This document shows, in pieces, positions 51,401 through 62,200 of a DNA stretch of 64,000 nt. The stretch is from Gymnothorax reevesii (Eukaryota; Chordata; Actinopteri; Anguilliformes; Muraenidae): contig CM056583.1 in assembly GCA_029721435.1 (NCBI GenBank), positions 72,601,120 through 72,665,119 on the forward strand, read 5' to 3'. Both the position numbers and the translations under genes were made by a program. Position 1 is the first letter of the stretch, and each line of letters begins with the position of its first letter. The notes below the pieces were generated by a model that saw only the letters and a list, made by a program, of their open reading frames with translations, was not told where the DNA came from and did not search any database.

Positions 51401-51926
51401 TTTGGAACGTACAGTCGCAGCGATATGACAGCACCAACCATTAGTATGTGAAAGCTATGCATACCGTAGATTTTGTGATGTTGCGTATGCAGCTGGCACG
51501 CTGTCTGCACACATGAAGGCAGTCACTGTGAAAATCTAGTTTCCTATGTTTATTTCAATTAATGCAAAGGTTGCCAACATTCAGCTCTTCCATTTCACCT
51601 TTCAGTGTTTTAAGTTTTGAAAACTCGGGCTTTTAAGTATTCTGGCATCCAACCATGTTCACTTCATATGGTATTCAAATACTGAAGATCAAATAAATTA
51701 GGCCTACAATAAATTTAACGTAGAAAAGGGGTTTCACACGCACGCGAGCAATTAATTTCAGTCAGCTTTTCAAATGGAATATGCATGCGGCTTTATGCAG
51801 TGGTGTGAAGTATTAAAGGCAGTAAGACTTACCCTGAACTTTGTGGTCCTCAATGAAACAACTTAGCCACATGAATAGTACAATTATGCCCGGGTGGAGC
51901 TCGTATTTTTCTAGCATCCTCAGCAT
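45362..51926 (-). CDS. fst: Follistatin precursor, six exons
   Basis: Follistatin is a secreted glycoprotein that binds and neutralises activin and related TGF-beta ligands. The coding segments are 51926-51833, 50499-50308, 50073-49855, 49623-49399, 48959-48729 and 45450-45362. They total 1,050 bases and encode 349 residues, and every intron is GT-AG in the same phase (one base of a codon before the junction). The order is signal peptide (about residues 1-32), cysteine-rich N-terminal domain (33-95), follistatin domains 1-3 (about 96-168, 169-243, 244-320) and an acidic tail (321-349). The predicted mature length is 317 residues, close to the mammalian long form. Potential N-glycosylation sites are NST in the N-terminal domain and NTT in domain 3. 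The start is the first ATG of exon 1, just before a hydrophobic stretch. Exon sizes and content match the vertebrate gene as I know it; no cysteine loss or frame break was seen. Confidence 0.97.
45619..47260 (+). mobile_element. Degenerate Tc1-like transposon in fst intron 5
   Basis: A Tc1-like relic of about 1.64 kb begins CAATCCCAACTCAG after a TA at 45617-45618. It ends around ATCCCAACCTTTTCTGA, near 47250-47260. The plus strand keeps recognisable blocks of fish Tc1-like transposase, including an N-terminal helix-turn-helix-like stretch near 46070-46200 and C-terminal blocks near 46560-46850 (ACTGGCCTGCC...CCCTCAGAGAGAACAT). All frames are broken. Its insertion accounts for half the length of fst intron 5. 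Confidence 0.75.
48729..48959 (-). CDS. fst: fst exon 5, follistatin domain 3 and short-form stop
   Basis: This 231-base exon encodes follistatin domain 3, from [10 protein letters not shown] to the end of KHSGSCN. It includes the NTT glycosylation site in [11 protein letters not shown]. Splicing at the donor GTAAGT (from 48728) joins the acidic tail. Reading through the donor instead adds Cys-Lys and stops at TAG (48723-48721), giving a 322-residue short form ending CNCK. This is the expected alternative-splicing switch between tail-bearing and tail-less follistatin. A motif that reads AATAAA on the minus strand at 47991-47986 is a possible polyadenylation signal for the short form. Confidence 0.95.
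49399..49623 (-). CDS. fst: fst exon 4, follistatin domain 2
   Basis: This 225-base exon encodes follistatin domain 2, from [14 protein letters not shown] through [19 protein letters not shown] to YEGKCI. The stretches [19 protein letters not shown] and [14 protein letters not shown] are almost invariant in vertebrate follistatins, which makes this one of the clearest exons. In the family this domain contacts the type II receptor site of activin. The acceptor is TTTCAG ending at 49624 and the donor is GTAAGT from 49398. Confidence 0.96.
49855..50073 (-). CDS. fst: fst exon 3, follistatin domain 1
   Basis: This 219-base exon encodes follistatin domain 1: an EGF-like part starting [14 protein letters not shown], then a Kazal-like part with [15 protein letters not shown]. 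The basic run [13 protein letters not shown] corresponds to the heparin-binding segment that tethers the short isoform to cell-surface proteoglycans. The donor GTAAGT lies at 49854-49849 and the acceptor ends at 50074. Confidence 0.95.
50308..50499 (-). CDS. fst: fst exon 2, N-terminal domain
   Basis: This 192-base exon encodes the cysteine-rich N-terminal domain. The peptide starts [14 protein letters not shown] and contains [18 protein letters not shown], the NST glycosylation site and [13 protein letters not shown] before CIPCK. In the family this domain wraps around activin at its type I receptor site. The acceptor is TTTTCACAG ending at 50500 and the donor is GTAAGC from 50307. Phase agrees with both neighbouring exons. 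Confidence 0.95.
51833..51926 (-). CDS. fst: fst exon 1, signal peptide
   Basis: This exon encodes 31 residues plus the first base of codon 32. It starts [13 protein letters not shown] and continues into a hydrophobic core ([11 protein letters not shown]), giving a standard secretory signal. The donor reads GTAAGT at 51832-51827. A further in-frame Met at residue 4 could also start translation, but the outer ATG is the usual choice for fish follistatins. Cleavage is expected near VQA/GNC, where A and G come from exon 2. Confidence 0.93.
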
Positions 51927-52110
51927 GGTGGAGAGAAAGTGAACGATTCTGACGGACAGCGGAAAAGAAATCTGCTTATGATGGCACTGTTGAATGAATG
52001 TCAGTCTGGATGCAGCCTCTCTTTTTAAATCTATAAGGGGGTCTCTGGCCCGACTATCTGTGGTGGGCGGTCTTGTAACGGTGGGGGTGGGGACTGGGAG
52101 AAATTAAAAA
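51927..52110 (-). promoter_or_regulatory. fst: fst core promoter and 5' UTR
   Basis: On the minus strand a TATA-like TTTAAAAA sits at 52029-52022, about 100 bases before the start codon. It predicts a transcription start near 51995-52000 and a 5' UTR of roughly 70 bases. A GC box (CCGCCC on the minus strand, 52070-52065) lies about 40 bases further upstream, followed by a C-rich run. This arrangement suits a TATA-driven, Sp-assisted promoter. The start site is inferred. Confidence 0.5.
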
Positions 52111-52352
52111 AAAAAAGTTTTTCCTCCCCCTATCTAAATCAGGTGACATGTCTAGTTGAAACTTTCCATCACAACAATCATGTCGGAAACTGCTCTCGTT
52201 TGTAGAACCTTTGCCAGTGCGTTTTGCTTCACGGTGAAGTGATGCAAAGTCTCGCAACAAGGGTAACTGAAAGCGTCTGCATAATGTTATTATAAAGCAA
52301 GGGGTAAAAAGCCGTCATAACAATGTATCTATTGGAGATTAAGATTAACTCC

Positions 52353-52360
52353 GTCTAGAC
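52353..52360. promoter_or_regulatory. Palindromic Smad-type site upstream of fst
   Basis: GTCTAGAC is a perfect 8-bp palindrome made of two GTCT half-sites, the optimal Smad3/Smad4 binding sequence. It lies about 430 bases upstream of the fst start codon. Follistatin is a known activin/TGF-beta feedback target, so the position is suggestive. An 8-mer can occur by chance, and nothing else in the sequence proves use. Confidence 0.3.
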
Positions 52361-54989
52361 GATCATTAGTGACAATAAAAATGAATCTCGCGGATGCGCG
52401 TTAATATTTGGATCATTTTTTGTTGCTTGGAGGGGAACCCATCCCTTATCCGAAATTCTGAAGACACGGAGATTTCAGATTACAATTCGAACGTGTAATT
52501 AACGTTACCCAAGTTTAAACTGCACATTTAGCCGCATTTTTTCATAGAAATATATTCGCTTTATTTCCCGTTTCGTATTACTGGGATGCTGATAGTGAAT
52601 TTATTGTTGATACCCGAGCCACTTTATGAAGGCTGTTTTGATTTCTGATTTGTGGCAATTGGCTATATTGTCGATACCGGTTAAAAAAAAAAATCAATTT
52701 CGCCTGTACAGTTCTGCCAACAATGACTGAATTAAAACCAACATTGTTACAATCGACGATACATTTCTTCATAAAAATAATAATTTACTGTACTTTCTCA
52801 AGTCACTAGTCGACTTCGTTTCAAAATGTAATTGCAAAAATAAATAAATAAATAGCCTGGTGATTGGCATGGATGTCAAATAGAGGGTCTAGCAACTCAC
52901 TGTGCTATGAATTACTCCACTGCGATAACAGATAGTTTTCCACCAACTGCAGATTACAGTGTTAAGCTTTTTAATAAAAGTGCTGTATTACAATCAGATC
53001 TACGCGGAAAGGCAATAATAGACCACAGAACACACGCTTGCTAATAATAGAAGAGACAGTTGTTTGGGTCTCTTAGTCAGGTCAAGGTTTTAAATATACC
53101 CAACGACGTTTCCAAATAGGCTTCAGAGTGGAGTATTGCATTACATTCGGTTCTATAGGCTGCATGAGGCATTGGTCGTTTCTGAGCGACGCCTGTCTAT
53201 TGTATGCACATACAAGTCCACGTGCGGAAGATGACAGATTTCAGCCGCCGCGCCGTCTGAGCTCAGACTCGACTGTCTGACTCGGGGCTGAGCCGTCCGA
53301 TACACGGGGCTCCCCCTAACGGCAGACATCATGTAAGACATTCTGTCTGACCGATCCTGGAGAGTTGTAAAGTAATGATTTGAATAAAAAAAGAGCTCTA
53401 AAAGCCATGACTTATTGGCCTACTTTTAACGAAGATCCCGAATTGTGCAAAATTTTGTTTAATTCGCAAGTCTCCAGGGTCTAATTTCTTTTTAAGAATA
53501 TACTTATGGCGTGAATTTTTCTCACCACTGAATATTTTAAGGTATGTAATAGGCTAATGCAGATTTGTGATTCGTGAACTTAGCTCTGATGGATTAATGT
53601 CTCCGTTGTTCGCTCTGATCCGATTTGATGCTTGACAATTGGTCACATACATGATGTACATGATGTAGAATAGGAATCGGAATGACAAGACCTTGGCTTT
53701 GAATTTTAGCAGATTTAGTTGGGCTATGTTTTTTTTCTTTTTTGAACGGTTCTCTCGTATTAATGATGGGTTCTGTTCTCACTCATTTCTGATACAGAGG
53801 ACAGTTATGCATTTAAAATTTTTCTTGTTTCTGGTGCAAATATTCTAATATTTTGTTGTCAGTTATTTAAGAATAGTCTATTCTTAAAAACAATGTGTCA
53901 TAATATTTTGCTTCATGCTTGGCAGATCTCATTTAAAATACTTACCTGACCTAGGTGGTCATCCTTCAAAACTTGATTTTCATGTGCCGCTTTTTTTATT
54001 TGTCATATTTAAGTCTCAGATCAAATTTCTCATAGTTGGTAAAATGAGCGTTCAATCAGATCCTGTGAACGAGATGTAACTTTTCAATGTACACCTAATA
54101 TTCATCATCTTGCCAATCAATAAATTTCCTAATTGCAGTATTGCCATCCTTGCTATTACGATTAGAGTCTACGGATATAAATATGTGTTACATTACATCA
54201 GCTTAATTATTTCTGAAAAATACGGCTGCAGGAAGACCAACATCTCATTTGCAAAATTCTCTCAGGTTGCAAGCCTGTGATGCCCTCTCTTGTTGAGAGA
54301 CTGTAATAATGTTGCTATAAGTCACTTTGGATAAAAGCGCCTGCTAAATAAATGTAATGGCATTTAATGCATTCAGATGCTGAAATTCTCATCCTCTGCT
54401 TGTAAATATACATACAATACCACATTGTACATTATATTTCTGGATAACTGTGCCATGTTGGAGTAGAAATATCATAATATATGCTGCAGTTGAGTAAATG
54501 GAAGATGTCATTTATGAACGTTGAGTATATGTGTGTAACACATTGCAGACAACCAGCACAGACACCCAGTTAGTTTATTTGATTTAAAAAATCCTATAAT
54601 ACAATGCAACAATAAACAACGTAAACATTTGTTCAAATGAGGGAATTATTTAGTTGTCTGCAACAGATCAAGGCTGGGGTCTGCTGCCCTTTATATATGA
54701 GTTCATTTATGGGATCCTCTCTGCTAAGAGTAAATTTGAGTTTAACTTGCTGTCCACTGTTTATCATTGTCATTACGTCTCTCCGATAGAATGGGAATGA
54801 CATATGCATGAAAATAAATGTACTGATTTACAATCATTATTATGGAGACTTTATGGCTAAAACTGAAGTCAAAAGAAACATTGCACAAATTATACTGAAC
54901 GACCGCCCAAAAGCTAATTGTTGTGTTTTGGCGACACCTACTGGTAATCACCGAAAGATACATCCTGCTACAAGATTGCACATTGCCAG
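52361..54989. other. fst upstream region
   Basis: No exon is visible. A CpG-rich patch with several CAGAC/GTCTG half-sites lies near 53190-53350, and a SINE-type tail at 54316-54360. This is where distal fst control elements might lie, but none can be named from the sequence. Confidence 0.45.
54316..54360 (-). repeat. Fish SINE-type tail
   Basis: TATAAGTCACTTTGGATAAA followed by AGCGCCTGCTAAATAAATG is the inverse of the copy in the Tol2-like intron at 35744-35799. The preceding 80 bases may be the rest of a SINE, but I cannot identify a tRNA head there. Confidence 0.6.
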
Positions 54990-56700
54990 CGCTAAAGTAT
55001 TCACCCTCCCCCCAATGATGTTTTTCCTAGTTTGTTGCATTACAACTTGGAAAAAAAAAGATTTTTATTTGGATTTAATCCAATGCACTAACACAAAATA
55101 TTTCAAACTTTTGCACTGGAATGTAAGAAAGCGTTGTTTAAAAAAACAAAAATTATAGATAATATATAAAGATCATGAAGACAACAGTGGAGAAATGATA
55201 AGTCACATTTTCTCGTTTTTGAGAAATGATGAATTAAAAATTTTAAATTATCTTAGAAACAAAGCACTGAAAAAATATGCAAAAAATTTACAACATATAA
55301 AATATACAAAAATGCAAAATTTGGACTCTGATCATTTTTCCTTTGTGTTCTTCATATACATAAAAATATTATCAAAATATAATCTTGAATTAAAAGTATA
55401 CTGAGTACAATTTTCCTAAAAAGTAATGTACAGACTCATTACAAAACGAATGCCTCTCAATCATCGCTTATGACCTACAAGACGGGTGTGGTGGTGTCTG
55501 TATCCTCAAAGACCCTGCAGTCTGCCTGTATTTTTACCTCCACCATGGAGGCTATGTTTTCATCCATTTATTTGTCTGCCAGTCTGTCTCTCCCTATCTG
55601 TGTTAACAGGATAACGAAAAAAGTTATTAACCATTTTGCACAAAATTGTAGTGAATGTAGTGTTTACAAACTGCAACTGAAATATTCCTACTCAGAATTT
55701 GCTTTGAAGAAAATGATTGAATTGAAAAAATATCCTTATCATGAAATAAATATTGTTAATTTTTTTTCTTTCAAAAAATGTGTGCCATATTTAGTAGCAC
55801 CCCTAGAAAACCTTATTAGATAAATCTAATTGAAGTACATTTCCATTCATGTTTTAATTTCTTAAGTTCACTCTCTGTTTCCGTGGGATTTAACAATGAG
55901 ACGATTCATGGCCAGTTTTCCTTAGTCATCCATAACCATAGTTAAGGCTACAGAATGAAGTTAATATTTGTCCCAGACAGTTGTGCAGCATGACACATAC
56001 CTGTAGCTACAAGAAAATGGCTGAAAATTTGAAAATCCCATTTTGACTGCCAGGGGAGTAACTAAAAAATTGTTATTCATATTGCAATGCAAAAATATTC
56101 ACCTGGAAGAGGCTGTGTGCCAATTTTGAATGTGTGTACTGTGAGGAAGATGGCTGAAGTGGTAATAAAAACAACAAGGATCAGAATTCACTTAGAGTCA
56201 GAAGCTCTTTGAAACTTTGATCATTTGCCATGTGCACAACTATACACTGTTGCAGAGATTCGCCAGAATTAGGAAACCTCAGTTTCTAATAAAAAAACAA
56301 ACTTGTGCTCCTACAGTTTGGTAAATGGTTCTGGAACCACCAATGGGACTGGGATCTATGGTCACATGAGTCTGAAATAGAACTCTTTGGCAATAAATAC
56401 CAGAGGTGGGTTTGACATTAAAACAAAGATAGCCATAACGTGAAGAACATCATCTCAACTGTGAAGTGTGGTGGTGGATCTTTGAAGCTGGGCTGGATTT
56501 CTTCCAAAGGCACTAAACCACTAGTTATGATTCTGCGTATCATGGCTTCCATCAAGTGCAAGCTGATATTAAATTAAAACCTGACGGCCTCCTCCAAAAA
56601 TTTTAAACTGGGCTGTGGTTTGATTGTCCAAAAGGACAATGATCCAAAAAATGCATCAAAGTAAGCACAAAAATGTTTCAACAACTACTGAGTTGCGTTT
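54990..56700 (+). pseudogene. Decayed Tc1-like element
   Basis: AGTATTCACCCTCCCC with TTTGTTGCATTACAACTTGGA (54996-55050) resembles the terminal repeat of a fish Tc1 family. From about 56090 the plus strand shows relic transposase text: near 56310-56400 the GTTCTGGAACCACCAATGGG block, near 56435-56500 GTGAAGAACATCATC and GTGAAGTGTGGTGGTGG, and near 56625 a CAAAAGGACAATGATCC block. The stretch between (55150-56080) is AT-rich, with no link to the family. The two ends could be separate relics. Confidence 0.45.
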
Positions 56701-58260
56701 TTGCCGTGGTCTTCCCACTCTTGTGGACTAGATCCAAAAGAAAATTTGATGGATATGTAGAGAGTCTACATACAGAAATGGCCTCAGATCCCTCGTTGTG
56801 CTGTATCTTCACCTGCCTCAGTCTACGCTTAAGCCGATGATTCAAAGCTGTCAACTTTGCAAAGGGAGGCAGCACACAATATCAACTCAATTTGTTTCAT
56901 CATAATTAATTTTTTACTTCAAAGATTGTATTTAATTTAAATGTTTTGTATTGTTATTATTTGAATTAAATATCAACTGGATAAAACATACTATTTATTT
57001 CATAACCACATTCATTTATATTTACCAAGGGTACCAATTGTCACGGTGCACTGCAGATCCAAGAACCAGACTGGGTGGTGAGAACTACACAATATTTTAT
57101 TTATAGAAAATGGAGACAAATAAAGGAAATGTATACGTGTTTAAACTCAGTGTATAGAAATAACTGGAGGGAACAGGAATAAGAAGGCTTATAAAGAAAA
57201 TAAAACACAATAAACTAGAGCACAGAAAAACAAAACCTAAAAAATCTAATAAAACGTAAAATATACTACATAAATAATACAGAAAACACGATGAGGATGA
57301 ATTAATCTGAGCTAGAAACAAACACCGCTCTTGAAGATACTTTTAGAACAAGGTGGTAGAGAGACTAGGGGCAAAAATAGTGGCAAAGCCACTACGCCCG
57401 CTCGGCCAAACATGGCCAAAATGCATATGAAATATGAAAAGGATCCGTGAAAAACTGAAGGCAAAACGTTTACGGATGTGCTTAAATGGGGAAGTCCAGT
57501 GGTGCAGGTGTTGAAGATCCATACTCAGGTGAGTTGGAACAAAAAACGTGGCATGGAATTTGAGTCCGGGGGGTGCATGTCAGATGAAGAGCCCAGTGCA
57601 GTCATGACACCAATATTGTTGGAGGGAAGTGTATTAACAGAATCAAAGAATCAAAGAATATGACATGATTTTGATTGATCAAAATATCTAATCCAATCTT
57701 TTTTTCTTTTTATACCAGAGAGCATTTAAGCATCTTCATCCGTGGATCATAGCCAACTCCCTCACCTATTTTACTACTTAACTTTGCACATTTTAACTGT
57801 CAACATTAACAAGGAACTGATCGGACTTGCTTTCACACGTTAACACCGCCAACTATTCAGAAATATATCTAGGGGAAATACTGCTTGAACATTATAGGCT
57901 ACTTCTGTGCTGCTTGTTCGAATGTTATTGCCCCTCGGCTGTTTCTGCTGGAGTTGATGATGGAGAACAGGGGTTCCCTCTTTCTCTAAGTCAGCAATCA
58001 GTAACATTAAACTGACTAAGTTGCTTAAACTAAGACAACATACATGCTTAATAACCTTCTTAGCTAATTAGCTACAATTACGACTGCGCCAAAAATGATG
58101 ATCGTTGAATAGTTCTCACCTAACGATAGGAACATAACTACAAACCACAGCTATTCTGATCTCCATTCCAGTTGTTAATATGTTAACCCAGCAGTCCTGT
58201 TGTCCAATGTATTAGCAGCTCTATCCTCCAGTAGACTGTCCTCATTTCGTTGCCTTATGG

Positions 58261-58451
58261 CAGTGCTGCCCAACGCTGTTCCTGGAGAGCTACCATCCTG
58301 TAGGTTATCACTCCAACCAAAGAAAACCACACCTGCTTTCCCATTTACAGATCTTGACGAGCTGCTAATGAGCTGAATCAGGTGTGTTGAATTAGGGTTG
58401 GAGCAGAAACCTACGGGATGGTGGCTCTCCAGGAACAGGGTTGGGCTGCCC
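58261..58451. mobile_element. hAT-like MITE
   Basis: The left end, CAGTGCTGCCCAACGCTGTT with TGGAGAGCTACCATCCTGTA, is repeated inverted at the right end (about 58406-58451, TACGGGATGGTGGCTCTCCA). The arms are about 45 bases around an unrelated centre containing an ATGAGCTGAATCAGGTGTG motif common in such fish elements. No target duplication is clear. Confidence 0.7.
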
Positions 58452-58499
58452 TCCCCTTTTGGAACCCAACTCTGTTGGACTCCTGTCATGGAAACCCAT

Positions 58500-59290
58500 C
58501 CACCTGCCAATGTTTTCTGGCTCAGTGTACGATGGTCTTTGAGCTCCAACCACATTGAACAAGCCAGAGACTGGGCGACCGCCTGTTGGGAGGCAGGGGA
58601 CTCGGCAGTTCAAACGTCCTCTGCCTTCGCCGAGGAGGTGAGGAAGGAATTTCACTTACCCCGGTCTGGCCATGCCACTGCTTGGAGGCTTCAGCTGCAC
58701 TAGGGCAGCCTGTCTGTTTTGAAGTACTCCACTGATTTCTGCACATTGGTTGTATCTATGTGCTGGGAGCTCTGGGCTTTCTACGACACCTTCTTGTTTG
58801 TCCTGTCAGGTCTGGTCCAGGATGAACTGACTTCCTGCGTCTGTCCCCCATCAACTTGGCGGTGTGGAGAGATGTCTGGCTGCAGGAGAGGTGGCTGGAT
58901 CAGCAGGCAAGGTTGCAAGCACCTGCCGCACCTGTGTGGCAGGACACTTTGCTTCAACCTAGTCCCTGCCTGACTCCCTTGGAAACTAAAACAGTAGACC
59001 AAGCCCAGCTTCATTAGCTGTCCCAGCAGTGCGGCAGCAACATTTCCAGCAGAGCCTTTGCCTGTACTGCAGAAGTGCTTACCGTGCTATTGCTGAATGT
59101 CCAGTCTGGTGGATTCAACCTATTTCTGTAGAGAGATGCTACCCAGGGCTGTAGCTTTGTCTTCTCAGCCACTACTTCGCATTTGTCTGACCTGTAAAGA
59201 TGCCTGATTTCCACCAAGCCACTGATCAACTCAGGGGCAGATGGGAACTTTATCCATCCTGGTTTTGTTTGCTGCCTGAGGATTTCAACT
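58500..59290 (+). pseudogene. Gypsy gag-protease remnant
   Basis: The plus strand shows EQARDWATACWEAGDSAV and SSAFAEEVRKEF (58551-58650), then in a shifted frame VLKYSTDFCTLVVSMCWELW (58716 on). A worn zinc-knuckle text (LCLYCRSAYRAIAECP) lies near 59058-59105, and the aspartic-protease block LINSGADGNFIHP lies near 59220-59260. The active-site triad reads NSG rather than DSG. These pieces follow the gag-protease order of sushi-like Ty3/gypsy elements; frames are broken throughout. Confidence 0.7.
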
Positions 59291-62200
59291 GAACTGCTGC
59301 CAGTGCCAATTTGCTCCCAGGGCCTCTCCAGAATTGCTCTCCCTGACATCGTCAAAGTTTTACCGACCTCCGGTAACCATTCTGAACAGATTGTATTTTT
59401 CATCATGGAGTCACCAGCACGTGCATCAATGGTCTTGGCATGGTTTTGGCAGCGCCTGTGTCTGAAATCAAACCTGTGTCTCTTTCTCATCTCATTTCTC
59501 CCTCCTGTTCCCCTCCTCCCCCGCTAATCATCGATAGTGATAGTGACCAAGTGAACACCCTGGCAACCCGTTTAGGGTGTATGTGCTTCAAGCGGCTCTA
59601 AACTGCAATTTTTTTCACAAGCACACTAGATGGGGGTTAAAACATTCCACAATTTGCCAAATCTTGAGTCTAGCAACTTTTACAGGCCCAAAACACATTT
59701 TAGTGTCCTGAAAAAAAGATCTGATACTACAACGACACCATTTTTATTATCTGGCACATCTCATTATCTTCTGTACATTTCTACGAACATTTCAACCCAG
59801 GATGCGCCAACCACTCAAAAATTCTATGGCAAGTATCATGTATTGAACTCATATAATGGAATTGTATAGCGGGCTTCAACTAACAGAGTAATTCACTGTA
59901 ACTTCATTACTCGATCTCTTGCAGAGAACATGAGTGTTAAATTTTGTGTTTGTCTAATGAATATGAAACGCGCAATATCTCATGGACTCATCTAAATCCA
60001 ACCATGTTTTTGCACAGACACGTTAAACAATATTAGGCAGGTCCTATTTTGCCAAGAGGAGAACAGGACTTAGCACTGTGAAGGGCACAAAGCAGTCGTG
60101 GATAGATGAACTTCCTGAATCTGCAATTTGTGTCATACTGGCATAAGCTTGTTGAGAAGCCAAAATGAAGATGGAGCCTTTTCAATGTAATTTTGAACTG
60201 TTGCTGCCTTTGATCAAATGCATTTTTAATAATAACATTATTCTTTGTGAAAGAGAAACAAGAACACTGAGTTAAAGCAAAACAAATGTACAAACAAATA
60301 AAAATAAATAAATCAACCCGTGGAAATCATGCTCGGACATGTTTGTAAAACTTCGACAATCGCGTCAAATTCGTATTTCGTCTAATACTAAAGAAATAAT
60401 CGATTCGATGCCTGCCAGTTCAGCCTTATCAGCTCTGAGAGCGCACTCAGAACTACAGACGAGTGCGTCGTTCCAGCCTTGAGTAGGCGTGAACATCCGC
60501 TTTATTTCCCCTTTAACGCAGTTAGCTGACAGACTGCTTGAGCAATAGAAACTGAAGCCAGAGGAAGAGGTACCGTCATGTGTTAGTGCCCATGGCTCGG
60601 GCGACTGGACTGTTTCATTCATGAATACCGAGGTCAGTTATTTGTTGCCCATCATATATAGGTTTAATAAGTTTGTCTGTGTTTATAAATGCTTCTATTT
60701 CCTGTTAAAGATGATCTATCGTTATACCACCATAAAGTTCTACTTTATGAATTTTCAAGTTCGCTCTTGGCTAATATTTAGCCCACAGATCCGAGTACTG
60801 ATGTGCCCTTTGAAAGTCGATGGTGCAGAATTCTTTATTGCTTCCGATTACTATTCGTGGTCGAATTTTTCGCATTAGAATTCTCTAATCCAGTGCTTGT
60901 GATTTTACAGCTTACTTGAAGTAGGTTTTAACCACGTTTTCTGGGTTGTGTTAATTTAATAATGTCGTTCGTAGGACGCGATCAAGCGGCAACAGCAGGG
61001 GACTGTGAAATAAGGCTGCATCCAAGTCCGACAGTCCAGCTGCCTTTAAATAACGCACAGGAAGTCGCAGAATTCTGGTACATCCATCTGTAGGTCAGCT
61101 GCAGCTTGCAGACCACGGCTGTGTCCGAATAATCATTGAATTACGTCCTATCCACTAATTCCCGACCACCTTTCTATCATTTGTGGAAAACATCATGCGG
61201 TCAAGGTGTAAAAGGCAATTCCTAACGGCTTACAAAGACGAGTACGCCGCAAAGAAAACCCGAATGCACTTATACTGGAGTAGAGCTACGTTGACGAGTG
61301 TGAAAATTATTCGGCACAGAAGGAATCATGGCTAAAAGATGAGCCTGGTATGAGAATGTGGATAAAAATTAGACCTTTCATATGCTAGAACTTGATTTGA
61401 TCATCAGCCTATTCCACATGGTGACCCCTTGAGTTTTTTGTAGCGTGCATTTTCAGGTTTTCTCCGGTGAATTACTAGAGAACAAATTGCATCCATGGTT
61501 CCAATACCTGTTTTCACTACGCTATGTAGTTATTGAAATCATGCCATGTTGCTCTTGAAACTTCCATAGTTCCATTGTATAGAAGCTTAAAGTTGGTTAT
61601 AGAACAAATCTTATTTAAGAAAATCATTATTTTCGCTTCAGATTGTGATACCTAGAATGGGGATACATTTGATTTAATTGCAGTTTTTATTAACTTTGCG
61701 ATAATGTCATTCAGCTTTGAAAATATCATTTAGCTATCTCTAAAACACAGGAAGTTATGAGGGCTCAAAAATGCAAGAAAAAATGATACAAGTTAGAAAG
61801 CACGAAGTTTTGACATGCCCCATGCTTTTTTTAGAGCCCGTAAGTCAAAAAATATTCAGTAGATCAAAGTAAAATTTGGCAAGAATTCATTAAATATATT
61901 GAAGTTACTGTACTTGGGAAAAATCAGCTGATTCTGAGGGGGATGGGTGAAAGGTACTTGTTGATTTTGTGGGGAATTACCCTAAAAGAATAGGGAAACC
62001 ACTTAAAGCCTAGAACTTTTGTTTAGCATAAGTTTGAATTAATGCATAATTTTTTTTTTACATGACCAAGCGCAGAGATGGTATGACCATGCAGAATTCA
62101 TTCAGCTTGATAGTTTACTACCAGAAAGGACTGCCAGTGGCCCCGCTGCTCGCACAACAAACAAAGCCACAGTTTGTAGCAATGCATAGGCCCACATCCA

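Noticed and set aside
58175..58555. A 126-codon minus-strand frame
   Set aside because: It spans the hAT-like MITE and the edge of the gag remnant; nothing suggests a host protein.
60365..60622. An 85-codon minus-strand frame in a CpG-containing patch
   Set aside because: It has no recognisable domain and no splice partner; the base composition alone can explain it.
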